A stretch of DNA of 64,000 bases, from the NCBI GenBank assembly GCA_025057455.1, contig JANWWY010000004.1, positions 1 to 64,000 of the forward strand, given 5' to 3'. Positions 1 to 8,778 of this stretch are shown here, piece after piece. A program made the translations under genes and the position numbers. This DNA comes from Aquificaceae bacterium (GTDB taxonomy: Bacteria > Aquificota > Aquificia > Aquificales > Aquificaceae). Below the pieces are notes generated by a model. It was not told where the DNA came from. It did not search any database and saw only the letters and a list, made by a program, of their open reading frames with translations. Positions within the stretch are counted from its first letter, which is position 1. Each line of letters starts with the position of its first letter.

Positions 1-1
1 C

Positions 2-115
2 ACATGCGCAGAATACACTTCCTGTGAATTCGCAAAATTTTGTGCTTTTCGGTGCGGGCTCCTTTACCTTGACGGCGACAACGACGGCATTCCCTGTGAG
101 TGGGGACCTTGTTAA
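2..115 (+). CDS. C-terminal fragment of an excalibur (DxDxDGxxCE) domain protein, truncated by the window edge
   Basis: Frame 2 reads TCAEYTSCEFAKFCAFRCGLLYLDGDNDGIPCEWGPC*; YLDGDNDGIPCE is the excalibur calcium-binding signature. Absent from the ORF track because its start lies outside the window. Confidence 0.8.
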   Translation, partial: TCAEYTSCEFAKFCAFRCGLLYLDGDNDGIPCEWGPC

Positions 116-269
116 GTTCCATTGTTTTAGTCATCCGTGTCTCTACACTAATGTGCTTTTCGGAAGGTTCTACCATTTGCCCTTAATCCCACCAACTCAA
201 AAGCTTCTGGTGTTTTATGTCTTTTTGAAGTTTTATAGCTTCTTCTGAGAAGGTAATATATTTAAAGTT

Positions 270-527
270 ATGGAAAAGGAGGAAAAGGTAGAACAAGAAA
301 GCTTAGAGGGTCAAGTGGAAGAACTAAGGAAGGAAACCCTTAAGTTTTTTGAGCTTTTGCTACCACCTAAGGAGGTAAGAAGGGAAGTACTCAAAAACAT
401 CTACACCATGGAGCTATCCTTCTGGAGAATAATAAAAACCCTTGTGGACTACGAAGTAAGCAAATTGGAAAGGAAAGTAGAAAAGGGAAAGGGTAGTGAA
501 AGGGTCAAAAGGATAGAGGTGGAGTAA
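270..527 (+). CDS. Small charged hypothetical protein
   Basis: 85 aa ORF at the head of a co-directional gene string. Confidence 0.55.
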   Translation: MEKEEKVEQESLEGQVEELRKETLKFFELLLPPKEVRREVLKNIYTMELSFWRIIKTLVDYEVSKLERKVEKGKGSERVKRIEVE

Positions 528-536
528 AATATTCCC

Positions 537-1388
537 GTGTTTAGGGATGTAAGTTTAATCTTTTTAGGATACAGAGTTTTGACATTTGCCTTTTTTCTAG
601 CTCTGTCTTTAGGCAAACCTATAACTGAGCAGGCACTTTTAGTGGTTCCCTCTGTCCTCTATCTTCTTCTAAGCATATATCTTTTCCTGTACCCAGGTCG
701 TTTAAGGCTGTTTAAAAACTACGGAGACCTTCTTTTTATTCCTGCCCTTGTCCTTCTCTCTGGTCAGAAGGAAGCCATCTTCTCACTAATGGCACCCATG
801 GCACTCTATACCAGTAGAAGGGTCTTTAATGGAATGCTCTTTTTGTGGCTTTCTGTAGGCTTTGGTTTTTACTACTACGGAAAGATAGGGCTTGTCCTTC
901 TACCCCTTTTTACTGCAATATTCTTGGCATCTTTACATCCAGATTTGGTAGAGGCTCTCAGAAAGGAGAGATTTTACGTAAGAAGTCTAAGAAAGTCTTA
1001 CTCAAAGCTTGCCTCCGAATACGCAAGGTTGGAAAAGGAGATGGAAAATTTAAAGACTGTATCAGCCTTGCTCTCTATACTGCACCAAAGCCAAACTCTT
1101 GAGGACTACCTTAGGGCTTTAAAGGAAGAGTTTAACCTCAAGTCCATAAGTATAACCCCATTGACCGAAGGCTCTTACGAGAAGGTGGTTCTGGACAGGA
1201 CAAACTGCACATTGCAAATGCCTATAAAGCTTGAAAGGGGTAATGCTCTTATTACTTTTTATCTAAATAATCCCTTAGAACTTTACGATGAGAAGCTCAC
1301 AAAAAATCTTGAAAGAGCTGGAAAGTTGATAAATTTATACCTTGAAGGCTTTGAGGTCAAAGCTCAGGTGAAAACCATAGCTGTGTGA
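537..1388 (+). CDS. Membrane protein with N-terminal TM helices, coiled coil and GAF-like C-terminal region; no output domain
   Basis: GTG start; hydrophobic N-terminal half, then a coiled coil (LRKSYSKLASEYARLEKEMENLKT) and a small soluble domain. Confidence 0.55.
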   Translation: MFRDVSLIFLGYRVLTFAFFLALSLGKPITEQALLVVPSVLYLLLSIYLFLYPGRLRLFKNYGDLLFIPALVLLSGQKEAIFSLMAPMALYTSRRVFNGMLFLWLSVGFGFYYYGKIGLVLLPLFTAIFLASLHPDLVEALRKERFYVRSLRKSYSKLASEYARLEKEMENLKTVSALLSILHQSQTLEDYLRALKEEFNLKSISITPLTEGSYEKVVLDRTNCTLQMPIKLERGNALITFYLNNPLELYDEKLTKNLERAGKLINLYLEGFEVKAQVKTIAV

Positions 1389-1397
1389 GGTAATGGC

Positions 1398-1985
1398 ATG
1401 AAGACGGTAGAAGAAGTAAAGGAGGAGCTTTTAGACCTAACAGGTCTTATGTGTCCCTTGCCAGTTGTCATAACATCAGAAAAGATGAGAAAGTTAAAAT
1501 ACGGTCAAACTTTGACCGTAATATCCACAGACCCAGGCTTTGAAAGGGATATATACAACTGGTGCTCTCAAACTGGTAACGAGCTCCTAAGCCTAAAGCG
1601 TGAGGATGGCAAGGTGGTTGCGGTTATAAGGAAAAAGCCAGAGGCCAAAGAGCCAGGGCTATGGTATTGGATTAAGTTTCACTCTCTTGGTGTAAGGCTT
1701 CATATAAGGCAGTTTCTCATACAGATAAACCCCTTTATAAAAAAGCCTGACCACTTTATAACCTTCACCGCCATATCTGAGGGCACGAGAGCGGAAAAAT
1801 ATCTAAAAGGAAAGGCAAAGCTCATTCCCATACCCGACGAAATAGACCCAAGGTGCGGTGTAGTCTTGGCAATTCACGGATACAACAGAGCAAAGGAAAT
1901 ATACGAAGAACTAAAGAGGGAAGGATTTGGCGTAGAAGCCATATACAAAAAGGAAGGTAAAACCTACAGGAGGGTCTATCCATAG
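1398..1985 (+). CDS. TusA/SirA-like sulfur carrier domain fused to a DUF3343-like (putative Se/S carrier) domain
   Basis: N-terminus LDLTGLMCPLPVVITSEKMRKLKYGQTLTVISTDPGFERDI (TusA CPxP); C-terminus FTAISEGTRAEKYLKG...PIPDEIDPRCGVVLAI (DUF3343-like). Confidence 0.75.
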   Translation: MKTVEEVKEELLDLTGLMCPLPVVITSEKMRKLKYGQTLTVISTDPGFERDIYNWCSQTGNELLSLKREDGKVVAVIRKKPEAKEPGLWYWIKFHSLGVRLHIRQFLIQINPFIKKPDHFITFTAISEGTRAEKYLKGKAKLIPIPDEIDPRCGVVLAIHGYNRAKEIYEELKREGFGVEAIYKKEGKTYRRVYP

Positions 1986-2761
1986 GAGTTCTTGACAAGA
2001 TATTAGAACAGAAAAGACGGGAAATAAACCAATCTAAGGAGTACGTAAGAAAACTGGAAGAAATGTCTCTGGAGAGGGATGGGGTTTACCCCTTTGAGAA
2101 GACTCTTTGCTCCTGCAGGACGAGAATAATAGCAGAGGTAAAGAGGGCATCACCCTCTGAGGGTCGCATAAGGGATGTATCCGCAGTAGAGCAAGCAAAG
2201 TTATACCAAGAGGCTGGAGCCATTGCCGTCTCAGTGCTAACTGATGCTAAGTTCTTTGGTGGTTCTTTGCTGGACCTTCTTGAAGTAAGAAAGGCGGTAA
2301 AAGTGCCGCTTTTGAGAAAAGACTTTATCCTTCATCCAGTTCAAGTGCTTGAGGCTAAGGCTTACGGCGGTGATGTGGTGCTTCTCATAGTGAGGATTCT
2401 GGATGAGAATTTGCTTAGAGACCTTTTGGACTATTCTACGGAGCTTGGGCTTTCCCACATAGTGGAAGTTTTCAGCCTTGAAGAGGCAGAAAGAGCACTA
2501 AAGGCTGGAGCGAGGATAATAGGCATAAACAACAGAGATTTGGACTCTCTTAGGGTAGATGTTAGTCTATCTGAGAAGCTTGCACCAGAGATAAAGTCTA
2601 TGGGTGCACAATTTGTGATAGCGGAAAGTGGCATAGAAAATCGCCAGCAGATACTTAAATTAGAAAACCTTGGGGTAGATGCTTTTCTTGTCGGAACAAG
2701 CTTGATGAAAAGTCAAGACCCAGCCAGAAAGCTCAGAGAGCTTCTGGGTTATAATTTCTAG
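1982..2761 (+). CDS. trpC: Indole-3-glycerol phosphate synthase; proposed AUA start at 1982
   Basis: Conserved IGPS core (VKRASPSEGRIR, LRKDFI, GINNRDL, AESGI). The frame upstream of the ATG at 2063 encodes the typical N-terminal helix IGVLDKILEQKRREI; AGGAGG at 1968-1973. Confidence 0.85.
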   Translation: MGVLDKILEQKRREINQSKEYVRKLEEMSLERDGVYPFEKTLCSCRTRIIAEVKRASPSEGRIRDVSAVEQAKLYQEAGAIAVSVLTDAKFFGGSLLDLLEVRKAVKVPLLRKDFILHPVQVLEAKAYGGDVVLLIVRILDENLLRDLLDYSTELGLSHIVEVFSLEEAERALKAGARIIGINNRDLDSLRVDVSLSEKLAPEIKSMGAQFVIAESGIENRQQILKLENLGVDAFLVGTSLMKSQDPARKLRELLGYNF

Positions 2762-2776
2762 AAAGGAGGTAAGCCC

Positions 2777-3109
2777 GTGAAAAACACCCTTGACCTAAAT
2801 CTTATGGAAGAACTATCAAACCTTGAATACTTTATAGTTAAAGCACCGGTCAGCAGTCAAGAGTTTTGGAAAGAGTGGCAGGAGAAATACTCAAGGGCTT
2901 TTGTATCAAGGATAGCCATAAAAAAACTCCTTAAAACCAGAAAGTTGGGATACGAGGATATAAAAAGATACAAAGCCATGTTGGAAATATACGAAGATAT
3001 AGTCTTCTATCTGGAAAACTTGAAAAAGCTTGCCCTTAATTTAAGGGGTATCTTTGAAGTAAGTGAAAGTCCGGAATTTGACGATGAAGATTTAGACTTT
3101 GACCTTTAA
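2777..3109 (+). CDS. Hypothetical protein with acidic C-terminal tail
   Basis: 110 aa, GTG start preceded by an AAAGGAGGT Shine-Dalgarno. Confidence 0.55.
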   Translation: MKNTLDLNLMEELSNLEYFIVKAPVSSQEFWKEWQEKYSRAFVSRIAIKKLLKTRKLGYEDIKRYKAMLEIYEDIVFYLENLKKLALNLRGIFEVSESPEFDDEDLDFDL

Positions 3110-3119
3110 GGAGGAGGTC

Positions 3120-4310
3120 ATGGCATTCAGAAAGAAAACATTGAGAAGCGTGGATGTAAGGGGTAAGAGGGTTTTGGTAAGGGTGGATTTTAACGTACCC
3201 ATGGATGAGCTGGGTAACATTGAAGACGATACGAGGATAAGGGCAAGCCTTCCCACCATTGAATACCTTCTTGACGCAAAGGCGAAGATTATTCTCGTGT
3301 CCCACATGGGAAGACCAAAGGCAAGGGACGAAAGGTATAGCCTTGTTCCCGTAGCAAAGAGGCTTTCCAGATACCTTAACCGTGATGTGAAGATACTACC
3401 TGACTGCGTGGGGGAGGAGGTAGAAAAACATGTTCAGAACATGAAGGAGGGGGACATAGTCCTTTTGGAAAACTTAAGGTTCCACGAAGGGGAAACGAAG
3501 GGCAGTGAAGAGTTTGCAAAAAGCCTTGCAAAGCTCGGTGAAGTATACGTGAGCGACGCCTTTGGCACATGCCACAGAAAGCACGCTTCTGTATACTTGG
3601 TTCCTCAGATTTTAAAGCCTGCGGTCATGGGCTTTTTGCTTGAGAAGGAGATAAGCTACTTTGAAAGGGCTATGATAAGCCCTCAAAGACCCGTAGTTGC
3701 CTTGATTGGGGGTGCAAAGGTTTCCTCCAAGCTGGGAGTTATAAAAAATCTTCTCAAGAGAATGGACAAGCTCTTTATAGGTGGTGCCATGGCTTTTACC
3801 TTCATAAAGGCTATGGGTTATAAGGTAGGCAACTCTCTGGTTGAAGACGAGCTTCTGGACACAGCCAGGGACATAATAGACATAGCCAAAAAGTTGGATG
3901 TCAGTCTTTACTTTCCCGTGGACTTTGTCGTAGGAAAAGAGATATCGGATAACACACCCACCAAAGTTGTCCCGTGGCAGGAAATACCCGAAGGTTGGAT
4001 GGGTTTGGACATAGGTCCTGTTTCCGTAAGCCTACTTAAAGAAATTGTGGCTGACGCCCAGACCATAGTCTGGAACGGACCCATGGGAGTTTTTGAGCTT
4101 GATAGGTTCAAGGACGGCACCTACGAGACTGCAAAAATTCTGGCTCAGTCGCCTGCACTTACCATAGCGGGTGGCGGTGATACGGACCATGCTATCCACA
4201 GAGCGGGCGTTTACAATGCCATAGACTTCGTGTCCACTGGAGGGGGTGCCTTCTTGGAGCTTTTGGAAGGCAACAGTCTTCCTTGCATAGAAGTGTTGGA
4301 CGATGCATAA
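3120..4310 (+). CDS. pgk: Phosphoglycerate kinase
   Basis: VDVRGKRVLVRVDFNVPMDELG, SHMGRPK, GGAKVSSK, GGGDTDHA. ATG at 3120 is preceded by AAGGAGGTC. Confidence 0.97.
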   Translation: MAFRKKTLRSVDVRGKRVLVRVDFNVPMDELGNIEDDTRIRASLPTIEYLLDAKAKIILVSHMGRPKARDERYSLVPVAKRLSRYLNRDVKILPDCVGEEVEKHVQNMKEGDIVLLENLRFHEGETKGSEEFAKSLAKLGEVYVSDAFGTCHRKHASVYLVPQILKPAVMGFLLEKEISYFERAMISPQRPVVALIGGAKVSSKLGVIKNLLKRMDKLFIGGAMAFTFIKAMGYKVGNSLVEDELLDTARDIIDIAKKLDVSLYFPVDFVVGKEISDNTPTKVVPWQEIPEGWMGLDIGPVSVSLLKEIVADAQTIVWNGPMGVFELDRFKDGTYETAKILAQSPALTIAGGGDTDHAIHRAGVYNAIDFVSTGGGAFLELLEGNSLPCIEVLDDA

Positions 4311-5103
4311 CTTAGATTTTTTACTTAGGATTGCGAAAGAGGCGAGCCTTTTGGGTGGTCTGGTGCTAAAGGAGTTTTACAGGAGGGAGGACAACCCAGT
4401 TATGGAAAAGGGTGAAAAGGACATATACAGCCTTGCGGACAAGCTCTCAGAGGAAAGAATAAGGGAACACATACAAAAGCACTTCCCAGACCATAAGGTT
4501 GTAGGCGAGGAGGACGGTGGCTCTGCTGATGGTGACTATGTGTGGTACATAGACCCATTGGACGGAACGAAAAACTACATAGCTGGCTTTCCCATGTTTG
4601 GCACTTCTGTAGGCCTCCTGTACAAGGGGAAACCTCTCGTAGGTGCTGTTTACATGCCCTTTTTTGATGACCTTTATTGGTCTGCGGAGGGCATGGGTGC
4701 CTACAAAAACGGAAGGAAGTTGCACATAAGGCAAAAGGAAAAGCTAAAGCAGTGCTATGTGGCTTACGGTTATCCCTCAAGGGCAAAAAGAAATCTGAAC
4801 ACTTACTGGAACATATTCAAGGAAATCTTTGATAAGGTGGGTGCCATGAGGCGACCTGGTGCCGCCGCAATAGACCTGTGTCTTTTGGCTGAAGGTGTGT
4901 TTGACGGCATGTTAGAGTTTGAGCTAAACCCTTGGGATGTGGTAGCTGGAGCTCTCGTAGCAAAGGAAGCTGGCGCAAAGGTGGCTCTTACCAAGGGATT
5001 TACCATGGGGACCGATGTCTACGCAGGTAACGAGCTTTGCTTTCCCTTCATAGAAAAGGTAATTAAGATAAACCTTGAGACCTTTGACGAGCTCAGCCTT
5101 TAG
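4303..5103 (+). CDS. suhB: Inositol monophosphatase family protein
   Basis: GEEDGG, YIDPLDGTKNY, NPWDVVAGALVAKEAG motifs. Confidence 0.9.
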   Translation: MHNLDFLLRIAKEASLLGGLVLKEFYRREDNPVMEKGEKDIYSLADKLSEERIREHIQKHFPDHKVVGEEDGGSADGDYVWYIDPLDGTKNYIAGFPMFGTSVGLLYKGKPLVGAVYMPFFDDLYWSAEGMGAYKNGRKLHIRQKEKLKQCYVAYGYPSRAKRNLNTYWNIFKEIFDKVGAMRRPGAAAIDLCLLAEGVFDGMLEFELNPWDVVAGALVAKEAGAKVALTKGFTMGTDVYAGNELCFPFIEKVIKINLETFDELSL

Positions 5104-5113
5104 GAGGTGAGTT

Positions 5114-5992
5114 ATGAAATTCCTTGTTCCAGTGGACTTCACAGATATAACCAACCCGCTAATTCGACTTGTAAAGACACTTGCACAACCTCACGAGGCG
5201 GAGATCACCTTGCTTCATACCATATCTCCAGTTCTCTACCTTCCATATCCAGAGAGCTTTGGTATGAGCCCCCTTGATTTACAGATTCTCGTTGAGCTTC
5301 AGGAGAAGAAAAAGGAAGAGGCAAGGGAAAAATTGAGAGGTCTTATGGAATTTCTTAAACCTCTTAAGGCAGACATACTGGTAGAGGTTGGAGAGCCTGC
5401 GGAGGTAATCCTCGAGAAGGAAGCCTCCTACGACCTCCTTTTTCTCGGAAGTCACAAAAAGGGTTTGGTGGAAAGGATACTTGTGGGTTCTACCACAGAA
5501 AAAGTGGTTAAGTACTCTCGTAAACCCATTATGGTTCTCAAAGGAAAGGAGCCTCAGAGCATACAGAAGGTGCTTTTTGCCTACGACTTTTCTGAACATG
5601 CAAGGAAAGCAATGGATTTTGCGGTGAGGCTTTTAAGACCCTTTAAACCCTATATCTTTATCTTGCATGTGGAGGAAACCATAGAAATACCTGTAGTAGA
5701 GGGCATAAGGGATGTGCTGAGTGAAAAGTACAAAGAAGAAAAGCTAAAGAATCTCAAAGAGTTGGAAGGTATGCTTAGGGCTGAAGGCTTTCAGGTGGAG
5801 GCTTACATGGTTGAGGACAAATCCCCAACGGAGGGAATAAAGAAGTTTATTCAGGAAAACCCTTCCCTTGACCTCATGGTTTTGGGAAGTAGAGGCTTGT
5901 CGGGATTAAAGAGGGTGCTTCTGGGAAGCACCTCCTCGGAACTGCTAAGGCTTGTGGAGATACCAATGCTAATACATAGGGAAGAGGTATGA
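5114..5992 (+). CDS. Tandem universal stress protein (UspA x2)
   Basis: Two Usp domains with ATP-loop patterns (LGSHKKGLVERILVGSTTEKV, LGSRGLSGLKRVLLGSTSSEL). Confidence 0.9.
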   Translation: MKFLVPVDFTDITNPLIRLVKTLAQPHEAEITLLHTISPVLYLPYPESFGMSPLDLQILVELQEKKKEEAREKLRGLMEFLKPLKADILVEVGEPAEVILEKEASYDLLFLGSHKKGLVERILVGSTTEKVVKYSRKPIMVLKGKEPQSIQKVLFAYDFSEHARKAMDFAVRLLRPFKPYIFILHVEETIEIPVVEGIRDVLSEKYKEEKLKNLKELEGMLRAEGFQVEAYMVEDKSPTEGIKKFIQENPSLDLMVLGSRGLSGLKRVLLGSTSSELLRLVEIPMLIHREEV

Positions 5993-7623
5993 AGTTTTTC
6001 CTAATATTGCTAATCTTCGCCTCGGCCTTTGCCTACAATCCTTACATGGATTACGTGCTATGCAGGTTCTATCAGGAAAAAGAACCTTCAAGAGCGGAGG
6101 CTTATTGTTTGAGAGCAATTGAAAAAGCCCCCACACCTACGCTTTACGCAGATGTGGTCAGGCTACAAATAAGGCTTGGAAAGAAAGAAAAGGCTTTTAA
6201 CATAGCCAGTGAATTCAAAAAGAAGCATCCAGACACACCGGAGCCTTACCTTTTGCTCCACAGCATCTACACGCTCAACAGAGAACAGGATAAGGCTCTA
6301 AAGGTGCTTGAAGAAGGCTATGCGAAAAATCCAGACTCTAAGGAAATATCCCTCTTCTTGGCAGAGGAATACTTTAAAAGAAGGGAGCTTTCCAAAGCCA
6401 GCAGTGTGCTACAGGGCTTGGCAAAACTGAGCCCAGATAATCCACTACCTTACTTTATGCTGGCAAGAATAGCAATCCTCGAGGGCAAACGGGAAAAGGC
6501 AATAGAGTATTTAGAAAAGTCCATAAAGATAAGCACAACTTTCGAGGCAGGTTTTATAACACTTGGTAGCATATACGAGCAGAGGGGGGAGTACTCTAAG
6601 GCTGAAGGTTTATACAGGGACATACTTAGACAGGACCCCAACAACAGGAGTGCCTTGGAGAGGCTCGCAAACCTCTACGCCATAACTGGGCGTTATGAAG
6701 AAGCGGATGATGTTTACAAGAGACTAACAGAACTCTATCCCGAGGGAGGCTACCTTTATCAACGCAGTCTAATACTCATAAGGGCTGGGAAGACAAAGGA
6801 GGCAAGGGATATACTGGAAAAGCTATACGCCGAGAACCCCGATAATCCAGACTTGGCATACACTTATGCCTTGGTGTTGGAGATGTTAAGAGAAACGGAA
6901 AAAGCTCTTTCCGTGTACTTAGACCTTCAAAAGCGGGTGGGCAACAACCCAAAGCTTATAGAAAGGCTTGCAAGCATATACACAGACAAAAAGGAATACA
7001 AAAAAGCGGAAGAGCTCTTAAGGGTTGGTCTTGCTCTTGAGCCTAATAACTACCAGCTAAACCTTCTCATGGGACATCTCATGAGTGAAAAGGAGGAACA
7101 CCAGGAAGCCATAAAATACTTAGATAAGGCAATCCATATAAACCAGAAGGACTACAGAGGATACTTTTTAAGGGCCATTGTCCACGACAGAATGGGTAAG
7201 ATAGTGCTCGCAGAGAACGACCTAAGAAAAGCCTTGGAGCTTAATCCCGACGACCCAGAACTCTTAAACCATTTGGGTTATTCTCTTCTTCTATGGTACG
7301 AAGGAGCGAGGCTTGAAGAAGCGGATAGCCTAATAAAAAGGGCCTTGGAAAAAGAACCAGAGAACCCCGCCTACATAGACAGCATGGCATGGGTGCTCTA
7401 CTACAAAGGAGAGTACCAGAAGGCATACGAGCTTCTCCTAAAGGCTCTTGAAAAAGAAAAGGAGGACCCAGTCCTTTACGAGCACATGGGTGATGTGCTC
7501 TCAAAGCTTGGAAGGGAAAAGGAGGCACAAGAGTACTACCAGAAGGCTTACCAGCTTCTTCTGTCAGGGAAGAAGGGTGAACCCAATCAGAAAGAGAGAT
7601 TAAAAGGCAAGTTGAAAAGGTAG
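5989..7623 (+). CDS. Exported TPR repeat protein
   Basis: Signal-like N-terminus and many TPR units (e.g. AIKYLDKAIHINQKDYRGYFLRAIV). Confidence 0.88.
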   Translation: MKFFLILLIFASAFAYNPYMDYVLCRFYQEKEPSRAEAYCLRAIEKAPTPTLYADVVRLQIRLGKKEKAFNIASEFKKKHPDTPEPYLLLHSIYTLNREQDKALKVLEEGYAKNPDSKEISLFLAEEYFKRRELSKASSVLQGLAKLSPDNPLPYFMLARIAILEGKREKAIEYLEKSIKISTTFEAGFITLGSIYEQRGEYSKAEGLYRDILRQDPNNRSALERLANLYAITGRYEEADDVYKRLTELYPEGGYLYQRSLILIRAGKTKEARDILEKLYAENPDNPDLAYTYALVLEMLRETEKALSVYLDLQKRVGNNPKLIERLASIYTDKKEYKKAEELLRVGLALEPNNYQLNLLMGHLMSEKEEHQEAIKYLDKAIHINQKDYRGYFLRAIVHDRMGKIVLAENDLRKALELNPDDPELLNHLGYSLLLWYEGARLEEADSLIKRALEKEPENPAYIDSMAWVLYYKGEYQKAYELLLKALEKEKEDPVLYEHMGDVLSKLGREKEAQEYYQKAYQLLLSGKKGEPNQKERLKGKLKR

Positions 7624-8472
7624 ATGCTTTTCCGATGGTTTCTCTGGAAATTCATAAGACTTGCTTTCTTCATAAGCTTTACGCTCACTTTCGTATTTCT
7701 CATATTCCAAATAGTAAGGTTTGACCAAATAATTCTTCAGTTGCCCATAAGGGAATCTTTGCCTTTCTTATCCCTCTGGTTTTTCTATTACCTTTTTTAC
7801 ATGTTACCCGTTTCCCTTTTCATATCCTTTGCCATAAATCTGTTTGAACTGAAGGAGAGTAAAAAGCTTCACATAATTCAATCCTTTGGAATTGAACCAG
7901 CGAAGGTATACACAAAAAGTTTATTGCTTGCCTTTCCTTTTTTTGCTTCCCTTTTCGTGGGTTCCTCCATTCTAAAGGAAGAAGACGTAAGCTACATAAG
8001 AAAACAGCTAATGATTAAATACTACGCTTACATAATAACTTCCATACCACCCAAAAGTTTTCACAGTTTTGGGCAGTTTACTCTTTATGTAGAAGAAAGG
8101 GACGGAAACAGGCTTGGGGGTGTATTCTTTAAATTCCAGGAAGGGGTTGTTATTGCTAAGAGGGCACAGGTAAAAAAGGAGGAAATCATCTTTGAAAAGG
8201 GTTCTCTCCTTACACACAAGGAGGGAAAGACCTTTTCAACAGATTTTAGCACCTACAGGCTTAGCCTAAACACCGTTATCACGCAAAGGGAAAAAAGCTC
8301 AGAGAAAGCTTACATAAGAGCCTTTGTAAACCTTTCTTTATCAATCCTGCTTATGGGGATTGCATACCGGCTTGTATGGATTGTAGAGCACCATCATAGG
8401 TTTTACTATGTGGTGGCTCTCTTATCTGTTTTCCATCAAGCTCTTCTTTTTTTCCTAAAGCAAAGGCTCTAA
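7624..8472 (+). CDS. LptF/LptG (YjgP/YjgQ) family permease
   Basis: TM topology and ELKESKKLHIIQSFGIEPAKVY-type loop. Confidence 0.75.
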   Translation: MLFRWFLWKFIRLAFFISFTLTFVFLIFQIVRFDQIILQLPIRESLPFLSLWFFYYLFYMLPVSLFISFAINLFELKESKKLHIIQSFGIEPAKVYTKSLLLAFPFFASLFVGSSILKEEDVSYIRKQLMIKYYAYIITSIPPKSFHSFGQFTLYVEERDGNRLGGVFFKFQEGVVIAKRAQVKKEEIIFEKGSLLTHKEGKTFSTDFSTYRLSLNTVITQREKSSEKAYIRAFVNLSLSILLMGIAYRLVWIVEHHHRFYYVVALLSVFHQALLFFLKQRL

Positions 8473-8541
8473 ATTTTAATGAAATTTTCATCTTCAGTCG
8501 TTTATACTCTTAAGTATCAAAAATCTTAAGGAGGTAGCAAC

Positions 8542-8755
8542 ATGAAGAAGTTGCTCGCATTACTGCTTGCGGTAGGTTTCACTGGTGCCGTAATGGCACA
8601 GCAGGCACAGCCAAAAGCTCCAACCACTGAGCAGAAGCAGGAGCAGAAACAGGAACATAAGAAAGAAGAGAAAAAGGCTAAGGAAAAGGGGCACGAGAAA
8701 GAAAAAGGAAAAGGAAGAAAAGAAAGAAGCCGCTCCAGCAGAGCAAAAGAAATAA
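8542..8755 (+). CDS. Small exported Lys/Glu/Gln-rich protein with apparent +1 frameshift
   Basis: Signal peptide MKKLLALLLAVGFTGAVMA. Removing one A of the A5 run at 8702-8706 gives ...HEKEKEKEEKKEAAPAEQKK* ending at 8755, ahead of a hairpin; the listed frame reads on through the hairpin into the opposite gene. Confidence 0.6.
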
Positions 8756-8763
8756 TATCCTTT

Positions 8764-8778
8764 GGGGGCTTTGCCCCC
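8764..8778. terminator. Hairpin between convergent genes
   Basis: GGGGGC-TTT-GCCCCC perfect 6-bp stem; only a weak T-run. Confidence 0.6.

Noticed and set aside
24-248. 74 aa plus-strand ORF at the left edge
   Set aside because: Overlaps the excalibur-domain frame, which has a recognisable motif; the remainder is low-information and Phe-rich.
183-270. Minus-strand open frame NFKYITFSEEAIKLQKDIKHQKLLSWWD*
   Set aside because: Looks mildly protein-like but is short, has no start, and continues only antisense into the 270..527 ORF; a relic is possible but not supportable.
4400-4786. 128 aa antisense ORF inside suhB
   Set aside because: Antisense shadow of a well-supported gene; Cys/Pro/His-rich composition typical of spurious frames.
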